64,000 nt of DNA, from the NCBI GenBank assembly GCA_021802825.1, contig JAJZRG010000010.1, positions 24,072-88,071 on the forward strand, read 5' to 3'. Source of the stretch: Chloroflexota bacterium (GTDB lineage: Bacteria > Chloroflexota > Limnocylindria > Limnocylindrales > CSP1-4). Position numbers and translations under genes: made by a program. Shown one piece after another: positions 1 through 8,948 of this stretch. The stretch's first letter is position 1, and each line of letters starts with the position of its first letter. The notes under the pieces are model-generated. The model had not been told where the DNA came from and did not search any database. It worked only from the letters and a program-made list of their open reading frames with translations.

Positions 1-1673
1 CGCAGGATGTCGAGCACGTCGGTGGTCTCGTCGAACACCACGACCGCGCCGGCGCCGATGGTCACGCCCTCCGCCCGGGCGTGCTCGTAGGTGAGCGGCA
101 GGTCCAGCCTGTCAGGCCCGACGAACGACCCCGCCGCGCCGCCGATGTTCACGATCTTGACCTGGTGACCGTCGCGCACGCCGCCGGCGAGCTCGATGAG
201 GTCGCTCAGGCGGGTGCCGAACGGGACTTCGTACACGCCGGGCCGCGCCACATGGCCGGAGAGGCTGAACAGCTTGCTGCCCCGCGATCCCGGCGTGCCG
301 GTTGCCGCGTACGCCGCCGCGCCGTCGCGCACGATGTGCGGCAGGTTCGCGAGCGTCTCGACATTGTTGATCACGGTGGGCTTGCCGAACAGGCCGACCT
401 CAACCGGGAACGGTGGCTTCGAGCGGGGTTCTGGGCGGTCGCCCTCGATCGACTCGAACAGCGCCGTCTCCTCACCCGCGATGTAGGCGCCGCCGCCACG
501 CCGGATCTCGATCTCGAAGTCGAAGCCGGTGTCGAGCACGTTCCGGCCCAGCAGGCCCTTCTCGCGTGCCCTGTCGATGGCGTTCTGCATGCGGGCCTCG
601 GCCAGCGGGTACTCGCCGCGCAGGTAGATGAACCCGCGCTCTGCCCCCACGGCGAACGCGGCGATCGTCATCGCCTCGACCAGCGCGAACGGGTCCTCCT
701 CGAGGATCACGCGGTCCTTGAAGGTGCCCGGCTCGGCCTCGTCGGCATTGCACACGATGTTCTTGGGCCGGGCCTCCGCGGCGCGCGCAGCGGCCCACTT
801 CCGTCCGGTGGGGAACGCCGCCCCGCCGCGGCCCAGGACCTCGGCGGCGGTGACCTCGGCGATGACGCGCTCGGGACCCGCGGCGATCGCCTCGCGCAGC
901 GCGCGGTAGCCGCCGTTGGCGAGATAGGCGGTGAGGCTCGTGGGGTCGACGCGGCCGATGCGGGCGAGCAGGCGGAGCCCGGGCTGGCCGGCCTGCGGCG
1001 CGAGGAGACGGAGCTGTTCCAGCCGCTCGGGCGTGGCGGCAGTGCCGAGGGGGCCCTCGACGGCCTCGAGGCGGCCTTGACCGTGGACGCCGTCATCGAG
1101 GCGGGCGAGAATCGTGGGCGCGTCGAGGGGGCCCGTGGAGACGCGGATGGCCGGGTCGCCGGCGATCGTGAACAGCGCGGCGGGGGCACGTTCGCACTGG
1201 CCCAGGCACGGGCTGCGGTGCCAGGTGCGCTGCTCGCCGGGCTGAGCGTGGCCGGCAGGGCCGAGCGTCACCTCGAGCTGCTGGCAGATGTCCTCCGCGC
1301 CGGCGAGGCGGCAGGCCATGTCGTCGCACACATGGACCGCAGCGGACGGGCGCTCGGTCGTGGACAGCAGGGCGTAGAACGTGGCGACGCCGAAGATCTC
1401 GGCGGGCGGCACGGTCAGGCGACGCGCGATGTGGGCGACCGCGCCGGGCGAGATCCAGCCGACTCGATCCTGGACGGCGTGCAGCGTGGGGAGCAGCAGG
1501 TCCCGATGCGAGCGCGCCTCGTGGCCACCCCGGGCGGTCCGGCCATCGAGCTCGATGTTCCGCTCTCCGCCGTCCCAGCCGCCGCGCGCGGTGCCGATGC
1601 GGGGGCTGAGGAACGCGTCAACCGCTTCGCGCTCAGCGGGCGAGACAGCGATGTCGGCGATGCGGAGGTCCAT
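1..1673 (-). CDS. NuoE-NuoF fusion, NADH/formate dehydrogenase diaphorase subunit (3' end beyond window)
   Basis: Electron-transfer flavoprotein subunit that would move electrons between NAD(H) (via FMN) and iron-sulfur clusters. My translation runs unbroken from ATG 1673 to the left edge, about 557 residues. The N-terminal NuoE/thioredoxin-like part has the four [2Fe-2S] cysteines C116, C121, C156 and C160. The NuoF part follows with the glycine-rich FMN/NADH motif GRGGAAFPTGRKW (281-293) and NADEAEPGTFKDR (309-321). The C-terminal [4Fe-4S] cysteines lie outside the window. Fused NuoEF (HoxF-like) proteins are typical partners of NAD-linked formate dehydrogenases and hydrogenases, so it could serve the Sec formate dehydrogenase at 9150-11066 on the same strand. 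It could equally belong to a complex continuing to the left. No convincing ribosome binding site; a TACACT lies 9 bases before the ATG. Confidence 0.9.
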   Translation of the reverse strand, partial: MDLRIADIAVSPAEREAVDAFLSPRIGTARGGWDGGERNIELDGRTARGGHEARSHRDLLLPTLHAVQDRVGWISPGAVAHIARRLTVPPAEIFGVATFYALLSTTERPSAAVHVCDDMACRLAGAEDICQQLEVTLGPAGHAQPGEQRTWHRSPCLGQCERAPAALFTIAGDPAIRVSTGPLDAPTILARLDDGVHGQGRLEAVEGPLGTAATPERLEQLRLLAPQAGQPGLRLLARIGRVDPTSLTAYLANGGYRALREAIAAGPERVIAEVTAAEVLGRGGAAFPTGRKWAAARAAEARPKNIVCNADEAEPGTFKDRVILEEDPFALVEAMTIAAFAVGAERGFIYLRGEYPLAEARMQNAIDRAREKGLLGRNVLDTGFDFEIEIRRGGGAYIAGEETALFESIEGDRPEPRSKPPFPVEVGLFGKPTVINNVETLANLPHIVRDGAAAYAATGTPGSRGSKLFSLSGHVARPGVYEVPFGTRLSDLIELAGGVRDGHQVKIVNIGGAAGSFVGPDRLDLPLTYEHARAEGVTIGAGAVVVFDETTDVLDIL

Positions 1674-1844
1674 GCCCGAGGGAGTGTACGACGCGCCGCG
1701 GCGGGCCGGGAACGAGCGTCGGGTCTCGCGTCTTGGAGGTCCCCGTCGGGTCTCGCGACCCGGTGTTTCCCCCGTCGGGGTCCGCGGCCGGGACCTCGGC
1801 GGCCGGTCAGCGGTCGACGAAGGGGGCTGCCAGGGCCGAGGCCG

Positions 1845-2936
1845 CTAGGCGGCGACCGGCGGGCCGTACCAGACCGAGGCCGCGATGATCAGGTATAGCC
1901 CGACGAGCATCAGGCCCTCGAGCCAGGTTGCCTCCCCATCGAACACGACGAGCGCCCCGAGGACGGCGGCCATGGCCAGGGCGACGAGCATCGTCGGAGT
2001 CAGGACCAGAGTGAGCGCCACCGGCGACACGAACAGGCTCGCCACCACCAGCACAGGCGTCAGCGCGATCGCGACCTGGAGGCTCGAGTTCTGGATCAGG
2101 CTGATGCCCAGGTCGATCCGGCCCTTGAGCGCCGCCTGGATGCCCGCCACGTTCTCGACAGCGTTGCCTGCGATGGCCACGATCACGAGCCCCACGAAGG
2201 CCTCGGACAGGCCGAGCGTCGTCATGGCGGGACGCAGCGCCTCGACGAACCAATCGGACATGAAGGCAGCGCCGACGGCAGCACCGGCGAGGACGACGAT
2301 GGTCGTTCGCATCGGCCAGCGTTCCGCGGTGTCGATCGCCGATTCGGACACCGAGGCCCCGCGCCCGCCCGAGAGCGAGTACGGGATCGACGCCGCGAAG
2401 ATGACCAGCAGCACCACGGAGACGAACACGCTGATCTCGACGGCGTGGCCCTGGTCCGGACCGCCGGGCGAGGTGGCGATGGTGGGGATCACGAGGGCTG
2501 CCACCGCGAGCACGAGCATCATCGCGATGGTCCGCACCGGCGTGGCGTTGAAGGCCATCAGCCCGTGGCGGCGCCCTCCGGCGATGAACGCCAGACCCAG
2601 GACAAGCAGGCTGTTGGCGAGGATCGAGCCGACGAGCGCGGTCTGGACGAGGACCACGAGTCCGGCCCGCAGGGCGAACAGCGAGATGAACAGCTCGGGC
2701 AGGTTGCCCAGCGCCGACTGGAGGATCCCCGTGCTCGCCGGGCCGAGCCGGCTGCCGAGCTCGTCCGTCGCCTCGCCCACGAGCCCCGCCAGGGCCGCAA
2801 GGGTGATCGCCGCGACGACGAAGATCGCGACGTCGTTGGCCGCGCCAGCCCGCAGGATGAGCGTCAGGGCGGCGCCGGCGAGGCTGACGGCGACGAGGAT
2901 GAGGGCCGTGCGCCCGAGCTGGGCGATCGTCTGCAT
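1845..2936 (-). CDS. Calcium/cation:proton antiporter (CaCA family)
   Basis: Inner-membrane exchanger of 363 residues, probably Ca2+/H+ or Na+/Ca2+. About ten hydrophobic helices are visible. The two inverted halves each carry the family's acidic alpha-repeat: LGNLPELFISLFAL in the first half and AGNAVENVAGIQAAL in the second, each with a conserved Asn and Glu. The length is normal for ChaA/CAX-type exchangers. The start was chosen at the ATG directly before the first helix (MQTIAQLGRTALIL); the open frame continues upstream only as the antisense of the response regulator. TACCGT lies 6 bases before the ATG, so the mRNA is probably leaderless. Substrate specificity is not visible from sequence. 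Confidence 0.88.
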   Translation of the reverse strand: MQTIAQLGRTALILVAVSLAGAALTLILRAGAANDVAIFVVAAITLAALAGLVGEATDELGSRLGPASTGILQSALGNLPELFISLFALRAGLVVLVQTALVGSILANSLLVLGLAFIAGGRRHGLMAFNATPVRTIAMMLVLAVAALVIPTIATSPGGPDQGHAVEISVFVSVVLLVIFAASIPYSLSGGRGASVSESAIDTAERWPMRTTIVVLAGAAVGAAFMSDWFVEALRPAMTTLGLSEAFVGLVIVAIAGNAVENVAGIQAALKGRIDLGISLIQNSSLQVAIALTPVLVVASLFVSPVALTLVLTPTMLVALAMAAVLGALVVFDGEATWLEGLMLVGLYLIIAASVWYGPPVAA

Positions 2937-2942
2937 CAGACA

Positions 2943-2948
2943 ACGGTA
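2943..2948 (-). promoter_or_regulatory. Candidate -10 box of the cation exchanger gene
   Basis: TACCGT on the minus strand ends 6 bases before the ATG at 2936. This is the spacing of a leaderless promoter and matches the same arrangement at several other genes here. Confidence 0.5.
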
Positions 2949-3078
2949 ACGGGTCGAGGCTCCCTGTTCCGCGTCGCTCGTCCGAGTTCCGCGTGGCCAC
3001 GCGGCGCTCGTCCGGGTTCCGCGTCGCTCGTCCGGGGCGGCATTCCGCCGCTCTCGCCCTGCGATCGGGCGGTACTGC

Positions 3079-3735
3079 TCAGTCGGGCGGAAGGTCGAGC
3101 CAGCCCTCGCGGATCGCGCGGGCGGCGAGCTCAGTGCGCGATGCGATGCCGAGGCGCTCGAAGACGCGGGCGAGGTGCGTCTCGACCGTCTTCGCGCCGA
3201 TCCCGAGCGCGCCTCCGATCTCGTCGTTGGTTCGTCCGTCCACGACCAGGCGGACGACCTCGTGCTCGCGGGCGGAGAGCCGGGGCAGCGCGCCGGGCCG
3301 AGGGCGGACCGAAAACGCCAGACCGCCGGCCGCGGCCCGCTCGATGGCCGTTCGGAGCTCGGCGAGGGGCGCGGTCTTGAGGACGAACCCAGCCGCGCCG
3401 CGGCGGAGGGCGGCGTCCGCGTACTGGGGGTAGTCGTAGGCGGTGAGCACGACGATGGCCGGAGCCGCTCGGCCGTCGGGACGCTCGGTGCCCAGGAGCC
3501 GAAGGCCGCTATCGGTGCCGAGCCGGATGTCGAGCAGGACGACGTCGGCATCGGTGGCCTCGAGGAGCGCCCTCGCCTCGTCGACCGTCCCGGCGGTCCC
3601 GACCACCTCGAGGTTCGGCTGGCCGGCAAGCAATGCCGCGGTCCCCTCGCGCACCACGGGATGGTCATCCACGACGGCGACGCGGATCCGGCTGGCGCCC
3701 TCGCCCTCGCGATCGCGATCAATGTCGGGCGTCAT
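3079..3735 (-). CDS. NarL/FixJ-family response regulator
   Basis: DNA-binding response regulator of 218 residues, partner of the kinase at 3732-5486. The receiver domain has the acidic pair D23-D24, phosphoacceptor D69 in LLDIRLG, Thr in VLTAYD and Lys in VLKTAP. The C-terminal LuxR helix-turn-helix starts at LSAREHEVVRLVVDGR and includes GAKTVETHLARVFERLG. The start at ATG 3735 gives an ATGA overlap with the kinase stop, the coupling seen at other gene pairs here; an in-frame ATG at 3747 is possible but less likely. The targets cannot be named. Confidence 0.93.
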   Translation of the reverse strand: MTPDIDRDREGEGASRIRVAVVDDHPVVREGTAALLAGQPNLEVVGTAGTVDEARALLEATDADVVLLDIRLGTDSGLRLLGTERPDGRAAPAIVVLTAYDYPQYADAALRRGAAGFVLKTAPLAELRTAIERAAAGGLAFSVRPRPGALPRLSAREHEVVRLVVDGRTNDEIGGALGIGAKTVETHLARVFERLGIASRTELAARAIREGWLDLPPD

Positions 3736-5486
3736 CGCGTCCGCCACTCGAGCTGCACATGGGTGCCGCCCTTCGGCCAGCGCCGGATGTCGAGGATCGC
3801 GCCGATCGCCTCGGCCCGCTGCTGCATCGTGAGGAGGCCGAAGTGGCCTTCCCGCTCGGCGCGATCGCCAGCGTCGGGCGGGATGCCTGGCCCGGCATCG
3901 TCCACCGCGAGCGATGCGCCCTCGGCTGACGAGCGGTACCGGACGACGATCGGCGGCCGGCCGTGCTTGACCGCGTTCGCCATCGCCTCCTGCGCGATCC
4001 GGAAGAACGCAAGCTCAACGTCGGGCGGGAGGCGGCTCCCGTCGTCGCGCTCCAGCCGGACCTCGCCGCCCGCGAGGCGCTCGATCCGGAGCACCAGCCA
4101 GTCCAGCGCGGGGCCCACGCCGAGATCGTCGAGGACCGGCAGGCGCAGTTCGCCGCAGATGGCGCGGAGCCGGTCCGAGACGCCCCGGGCGATCTGGGCA
4201 CCATCGTTGTCGCCGGCCGCGTCGAGGCGCCGGACGAGCAGCGTGAGTTCCTGGAGCGCGTCGTCGTGGATGTTCGCGGCGACTCGTGCGCGCTCTGCCT
4301 CCGTCGCCGCGACGACGAGGTCGCGTTGGAGTTGCGCCCGGCGAGCGACCCGCGCGAGGGGCCGCACCGTGAACCGCCCCGCGAGCAGGATTGCCGCGAC
4401 CCAGCCCAAGAAGACGGGGAAGCTCGATGTGCCCGCAGTCAGGAGCGCGACCACGGGCGTGAAGCCGATGACCGCCAGCTCGGTCGACTGCAGGAGACGG
4501 CCGCTGGCCGCCGAGTCGATGCCGGCGCCGTGGCCCGGCCGCCGCGGCGGCAGGGCGGGGCCCGCGGCGATGAAGCCGGGGACAAGGGTGATCCCCGAGG
4601 TCAAGAGCGGACTCGGGACGGGGCTCACCTCCAGGGCAGCCGTGATCCGGAGCGCGCTCGCCAGCACGATCGACCCGAGCGCGAACACGACGGTCGCCGT
4701 CGTCGCAATCGATCGGTCTTGCGGCTGCTCCACGCGCTGTGCCAGCTTCAAACCCAGGGGCAGCAGGCACGCCGGCAGGAGCAGTGCGGCCGAGATGACG
4801 GCGGCGGGATGCCAGAGGTAGTCGAACGGCGTCAGTAGGAACGGTCCCGCGGTGGCGAGAGCCAGGGGCAAGCCGAGATCCTGCAGCTGCGTCCCCGCGC
4901 GGCCGGTGACGAACCAGAACCAGATCGCGAACAGGATTCCGATGCCGAGGACGGCGGTGCCGAGCGAACCCCTGAGGCTGGTCCGGCCGTCATCCCCGAT
5001 CTGGACGGGGTTGCCGGGCGTCGCGTACGTCCAGGTGGACAGGTCGCCCGGCCGGACGGCGACGAGGAAGCTCAACGGCTGCTCCACGAGGCCCTCGAGG
5101 ACCGAGTCGGCGAACTGGACGCGCTGCGGTGTGAGCGGATCGATGTAGGGCGGCGGAACCGGGGTGTCGCCCGTCTCCGGGTTGGGCGTCACGCCGGGCG
5201 AGGGAGGCAGCTTGACTTGTTGCGGCAGGTCCACCAGGGTGCGGTCATTGAGCTGGATGGCGACCATGCCCGGCGCGAATCCATAGCGCGCCGCCGGGCT
5301 GAACGGGTCCACCGTCGAGACGACGACCTGCCCATCGGCGACGGCGAGGCTCAGCCCAGTTCCCTGACGGGCCCCAGCAAGCGGCGCAATGACGCTGGCC
5401 GCCACCGCGATGACGGCGACGACCGATGCAGTGCGCTGGACTGACAGCTGGTCCCTGGCGCGCTTGAGCAACATCCCCCTCGTCAT
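3732..5486 (-). CDS. NarX/LiaS-type sensor histidine kinase with PDZ-like sensor region
   Basis: Membrane sensor kinase of 584 residues. A TM helix at 20-38 is followed by an extracytoplasmic stretch with PDZ-like sequence (VDPFSPAARYGFAPGMVAIQLND, 59-81, described as one region). Several TM helices lie between about 172 and 370. The HisKA_3 motif is ERARVAANIHDDALQEL with H407. The ATPase domain shows EAMANAVKHG, DDAGPGIP and GHFGLLTMQQRAEAIGA. It would autophosphorylate and pass phosphate to the downstream-overlapping regulator. The signal is unknown. A TACCGT box 7 bases upstream suggests a leaderless two-gene operon. Confidence 0.9.
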   Translation of the reverse strand: MTRGMLLKRARDQLSVQRTASVVAVIAVAASVIAPLAGARQGTGLSLAVADGQVVVSTVDPFSPAARYGFAPGMVAIQLNDRTLVDLPQQVKLPPSPGVTPNPETGDTPVPPPYIDPLTPQRVQFADSVLEGLVEQPLSFLVAVRPGDLSTWTYATPGNPVQIGDDGRTSLRGSLGTAVLGIGILFAIWFWFVTGRAGTQLQDLGLPLALATAGPFLLTPFDYLWHPAAVISAALLLPACLLPLGLKLAQRVEQPQDRSIATTATVVFALGSIVLASALRITAALEVSPVPSPLLTSGITLVPGFIAAGPALPPRRPGHGAGIDSAASGRLLQSTELAVIGFTPVVALLTAGTSSFPVFLGWVAAILLAGRFTVRPLARVARRAQLQRDLVVAATEAERARVAANIHDDALQELTLLVRRLDAAGDNDGAQIARGVSDRLRAICGELRLPVLDDLGVGPALDWLVLRIERLAGGEVRLERDDGSRLPPDVELAFFRIAQEAMANAVKHGRPPIVVRYRSSAEGASLAVDDAGPGIPPDAGDRAEREGHFGLLTMQQRAEAIGAILDIRRWPKGGTHVQLEWRTR

Positions 5487-5493
5487 GACGGCG

Positions 5494-5499
5494 ACGGTA
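5494..5499 (-). promoter_or_regulatory. Candidate -10 box of the sensor kinase operon
   Basis: Minus-strand TACCGT lies 7 bases before the ATG at 5486, the leaderless arrangement. Confidence 0.5.
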
Positions 5500-5584
5500 G
5501 CAGAGCGCCGGGGAGGTGCGGTCAGGGGAATCCCGGAACGCCGCTCGTGGCTGTCCCCGCTACCGCAGCCGTGCCGGGGCCGCG

Positions 5585-6697
5585 ATGCTGAGCTTGGTCG
5601 AAGCCAATGGGGAGGACGAGGTGCTCGAGGACGTCGCGCTGGTGGCGCACGGGGTGGGGAAGCGGTACCGGCGGGGGCGGCCGTGGGCGCTGCGGGATGT
5701 GGACTTCGCGGTGCCGCGCGGGTCGATCACGGCCCTCGTGGGGCCGAATGGCGCAGGCAAGTCCACCCTCATCAAGGGCTGCATCGGTTTCGAGCGGCCG
5801 ACGGCGGGCCGGCTGGTGGTTGACGGGATCGACCCTTGGCGCGACCGCGGCGGTGCGGTGAAGCGGGTTGGCTATGTGCCGCAGGCGGCATCGCTGTATC
5901 GCGAGCTGACGGTCGACGAGCACCTTGCCATGGCGCTCGCGTACCGCCCGCGGTTCGACCGCCCGCACGCGGAGGCTCGACTGCGCGACCTCGACATTCC
6001 GCTGGACGCGCGCGCCGACGAGCTCTCCGGCGGGCAGCAGGCGCAAGTGGGCCTGGCGCTCGCTCTCGGCACGCGGGCGCCCGTGCTGCTCCTCGACGAG
6101 CCACTGGCGAGCCTCGACCCGCTGGCGCGCCGCGAATTCCTGCACGTGCTGGTGGCGTCAGTCCGGGCCGAGGGCTCGACGGCGCTGCTCTCGTCGCACG
6201 TGATCACCGACATCGAGCAGGCCTGCGACCGGCTCCTTGTCCTGGGCGGGGGACGCAAGCTGCTCGACCTCTCCATCGCCGAGGCGTGCGCCACCCATCG
6301 CGTGGTGGCGCTCGACGGGGGGATCGGTGGAGGAGGCGTCGTTGGCCGGTTCCCAAGCCCCCTGGGGGAGCCGCTGGCGCTGGTCGTCGGCGGTGCGGGC
6401 TCGGGACGGCCGGCGACGCTCGAGGAGGTGGTGCTGGGGCACCTGGCGGCTGGGCGAGCGGTGGCGCGCTGGGCAGCGGGCACGGGTTCCTCGAGCTCGC
6501 CCGGGTTGTCGTCGTCGGCTCCGGCGCCGGCGTCGGGCTCCCCGTTGGCCTCGCCTTCGGCCTTCCCGTCGGCGTCGGCGCCGGCGTCGGCCCCGGGGTC
6601 GGGCTCCTCGTCGGCTCCGGCGTCGGCCACCTCGTCGTCTTCGGCGTCGGCCTCCCCGTCGGCGACGGCTGCCTCCGGCGAGGAGGTGCTCGTGTGA
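5585..6697 (+). CDS. ABC transporter ATP-binding protein with Ser/Ala/Pro-rich tail
   Basis: Cytoplasmic ATPase of 370 residues that would drive the membrane protein at 6694-7947. Walker A is GPNGAGKST, the Q-loop is VPQAAS, the signature is LSGGQQ, Walker B is VLLLDEPLASLD, and the switch histidine is in SSHVITD. This is the CcmA/drug-exporter type. After the fold ends (about residue 290) there is an unusual tail of about 75 residues that is almost only Ser, Ala, Pro and Gly, encoded by a GTCGGC-like repetitive stretch (about 6483-6670). The ATG at 5585 was chosen because the upstream extension has no family similarity. The stop overlaps the next gene's start as GTGA. The substrate is unknown. 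Confidence 0.9.
   Translation: MLSLVEANGEDEVLEDVALVAHGVGKRYRRGRPWALRDVDFAVPRGSITALVGPNGAGKSTLIKGCIGFERPTAGRLVVDGIDPWRDRGGAVKRVGYVPQAASLYRELTVDEHLAMALAYRPRFDRPHAEARLRDLDIPLDARADELSGGQQAQVGLALALGTRAPVLLLDEPLASLDPLARREFLHVLVASVRAEGSTALLSSHVITDIEQACDRLLVLGGGRKLLDLSIAEACATHRVVALDGGIGGGGVVGRFPSPLGEPLALVVGGAGSGRPATLEEVVLGHLAAGRAVARWAAGTGSSSSPGLSSSAPAPASGSPLASPSAFPSASAPASAPGSGSSSAPASATSSSSASASPSATAASGEEVLV
6483..6672 (+). repeat. Low-complexity TCGGC-rich coding repeat
   Basis: A degenerate short-period repeat inside the 3' end of the ABC ATPase gene, encoding the Ser/Ala/Pro tail. It probably arose by slippage; length variation between strains would be expected. Confidence 0.6.
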
Positions 6698-7947
6698 ACC
6701 GGACGTCCCTTCGGCTGGCGCTTCGCCTCCACCGCTTCGAGATCCGGGTGCTCGCCGGGCTCACCGTCTTCGGCGTCGCGCTGGCCCTCCTGGTGTGCTC
6801 GTGGCTCGACGGGACGGGCCTCGGTCGTGACTGCCTTCAGGAGAGGTATGCGGGCAGTCTCAGCGAGGCCTGCCTGCGGGCGCAGACCGTATTCGACGAC
6901 ACGCAGCGCGGCATGTCCGCCATGGTCGCGCAGGCCGTGCTCTACGCGGCACCGTTCCTGCTGGCGGCGATGGCAGGCGTGGCACTCGTGGGTCGGGAGC
7001 TGGAGCGGGGCACCGCGCGACTGGCGTGGTCGCTCGCGCCGTCGCGGTTCACGTGGTTCGCAAGCCGCCTGGTGCCGGTCCTCGCCGTGGTCGCCGTCGT
7101 GGCCCTGACGGCGGGTCTCGCGCTCGATCGGTTCTCTGCGTCGATGCAGCCGGGCATGAACCCGTGGGCCAGCCTGCACGATTTCGGGAACCGCGGGATC
7201 GATCTCGCCGCTCGCGTCGTGTTCGCCTTTGCCGTGGCGGTGCTGATCGGGGCTGCGATCGGGCGGGCGCTGCCGGCGCTGCTGGTCGCGGTGGTCGTCG
7301 TCTGGCTCGGGCTGGCCGGCGGGTCCTATCTGCACACGAAGATCCTTGCGTCCGAGGCGGTGACGGTCGCCGGGAGCGTTAACGACCTTGGCAACCTCAC
7401 GATCGATTACGGGTTCATGGCGCCGGACGGGCGGTTCCTGTCCTGGAATGACGTGCAGGGGATGGTGCCCGCGAGCCAGGATCCGAACACGCCTTGGATG
7501 CCGCCCTACCCCGAGGCTCAGCTCGCTGTGCCTGGCTCGCGCTACCCGTTCGTCGTGGGGCGGGAGGTGGCGGCACTGCTCGGCGGGGCTGGGGTCGCGC
7601 TGGGGCTGGCGTTCGTGCTGGTGCGTCGGGCGCGGCCGGGGCTGAGGCTGGTCACGCGGCGCGTCCGCGTCTCGGTGGTGCGTGGGTCCCGGCCCCACGC
7701 GCTCTTGCCCCCGTTACCGTCCCCGGGCTTGTGCACCCCAGCGTCTTGGAGCCCCGCCTCGGGCGAGTGCTCGGCCGGCGCCCGCCCGGGCGCATCAGCA
7801 CGCGGGAGCGTCTGGGGCGAGCGCTCAGCCGGCGGCCCGCCGGAGCGCCGCGGCCCGCCGGAGCGCCTCGGCCGCCTCGGCGTAGCCACGGTGGCGGGGG
7901 TCGAGCTTCGGGAGGTCCGCCCACGAGGCGATCGTCCGTCGGCGTGA
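6694..7947 (+). CDS. ABC transporter permease (ABC-2-like)
   Basis: Membrane partner of the preceding ATPase, starting at a GTG that overlaps its stop. TM segments are visible near the N-terminus (VLAGLTVFGVALALLVCSW), then QAVLYAAPFLLAAMAGVALV, LVPVLAVVAVVALTAGLAL, VVFAFAVAVLIGAAIG and a last one near EVAALLGGAGVALGLAFVLV. A long extracytoplasmic loop precedes the last helix, as in ABC-2 permeases. Membrane-like sequence ends near 7660; the remaining ~95 codons are Arg/Pro/Gly-rich and overlap the opposite gene by 123 bases, so the tail may be mere read-through to the next stop. Total 417 residues. Confidence 0.75.
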   Translation: MNRTSLRLALRLHRFEIRVLAGLTVFGVALALLVCSWLDGTGLGRDCLQERYAGSLSEACLRAQTVFDDTQRGMSAMVAQAVLYAAPFLLAAMAGVALVGRELERGTARLAWSLAPSRFTWFASRLVPVLAVVAVVALTAGLALDRFSASMQPGMNPWASLHDFGNRGIDLAARVVFAFAVAVLIGAAIGRALPALLVAVVVVWLGLAGGSYLHTKILASEAVTVAGSVNDLGNLTIDYGFMAPDGRFLSWNDVQGMVPASQDPNTPWMPPYPEAQLAVPGSRYPFVVGREVAALLGGAGVALGLAFVLVRRARPGLRLVTRRVRVSVVRGSRPHALLPPLPSPGLCTPASWSPASGECSAGARPGASARGSVWGERSAGGPPERRGPPERLGRLGVATVAGVELREVRPRGDRPSA

Positions 7948-8730
7948 GCCGAACGGCACGAGCGGGTCCAGCAGGACGAGCGAGCTCGTCACGCCGGGTT
8001 TCGGCCTCGCGCCGGCGAGCCAGGCCTCGAGGGCTTGCGGCCCGTCCGGGCAGAGCGCCGTGAAGGTGGCGCTCCGCAGCCGGAGCACGTGGAGCACCTC
8101 GGCCGACCACAGGCCTGCCATGACGTGGGTGACGCTTCGCCAGCCGCCGGGGCCGATGCCAGCCCGTTCCGCCAGCGCCCGCGCCAGGTACTGGCGCTTC
8201 GCGTTGTAGCTGCCGGCCGCGTCCTGCAGGTTCGGGAATCGGGTCCGGTTCTCGATGTGGAGGAGGTCGCGGCCCTCCCAGGCAAGGACATCGGCTCGCC
8301 CCGCGAACTGGTAGTGCTGGTATGGCTCGTCGATGGCGATCGTCCGGCCGGGTCTCCTCAGGGCCTTTGCCTCGAGCTCGCCCATGGCCGCATGGACGAA
8401 GTCCTCGGCGTCGCGACGCGGGTCGGGTCCCGGTCTTGCGCGTTCGTCAACCAGCGCCAGGGCCGATCGCCTGCCGAGCGCGACCGCCAGCCGCGCGTAT
8501 GACTCGAGGGTGGCTGGGTTGCCGGCTTCGATGCCCTGAACGACTGCGAGGGCCACCCCGGCGCGATCGGCCACGTCGCGGAGCGTCCACTTGCGGCGCT
8601 GTCGCTCGTCGCGGGCCGCCCGGCCGAACTCGAGCGCCATCCGTCGGAGGGCAGCTTCTGCTGCCGGCGACATCTGCTGGGACCGGCGGCGTGGCGACAT
8701 TTCGGATAGAGCGAACACCAACTCGCTCAC
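7825..8730 (-). CDS. XRE-type helix-turn-helix protein with nuclease-like C-terminal domain
   Basis: Protein of 301 residues. Residues about 30-85 are a lambda-repressor-like HTH (WTLRDVADRAGVALAVVQGIEAG). The C-terminal half holds GRADVLAW followed by LLHIENRTRFP, an acidic/hydrophobic pattern like the core strands of a PD-(D/E)XK nuclease fold; this is a weak resemblance. It may be an autoregulator with an extra catalytic or sensor domain. The GTG at 8730 is used; internal ATGs at 8700 and 8673 are alternatives. Three related palindromes lie in and just upstream of its 5' end. The function is unknown. Confidence 0.75.
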   Translation of the reverse strand: MSELVFALSEMSPRRRSQQMSPAAEAALRRMALEFGRAARDERQRRKWTLRDVADRAGVALAVVQGIEAGNPATLESYARLAVALGRRSALALVDERARPGPDPRRDAEDFVHAAMGELEAKALRRPGRTIAIDEPYQHYQFAGRADVLAWEGRDLLHIENRTRFPNLQDAAGSYNAKRQYLARALAERAGIGPGGWRSVTHVMAGLWSAEVLHVLRLRSATFTALCPDGPQALEAWLAGARPKPGVTSSLVLLDPLVPFGSRRRTIASWADLPKLDPRHRGYAEAAEALRRAAALRRAAG

Positions 8731-8948
8731 GGCCGGCTTATTCGGCCCGTTGCCATCCTTCGCGGCCCTGATTCGCCGTGAATCAAGCTGGTGGAGGTTC
8801 GAATTCGCGTCGCCGAGGTGCGGACACCCCGCGGGAGTGCAAGCGAACTGGCGGAACGGCGCTTCGTGTTCGGACTATCCGAAAAAGGGCCGGCGACGAG
8901 GGCCGGGCGGGGATGGCCGAACGGCGTTTCGTGCTCGGACTATCCGAC
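8701..8948. promoter_or_regulatory. Three related palindromes at the start of the HTH gene
   Basis: TTCGGACTATCCGAA (8869-8883) is a perfect 6+3+6 inverted repeat. CTCGGACTATCCGAC (8934-8948) and TTCGGATAGAGCGAA (8701-8715, inside the coding start) are related. The two upstream copies sit in a 32-base direct repeat (8851-8882 and 8916-8947). They are candidate operator sites for the adjacent HTH protein. Confidence 0.45.

Noticed and set aside
81..1898. Long plus-strand open frame of 605 codons
   Set aside because: It is antisense to the NuoE-NuoF gene, has Arg/Gly/Asp-rich composition typical of GC-rich antisense frames and no family motif.
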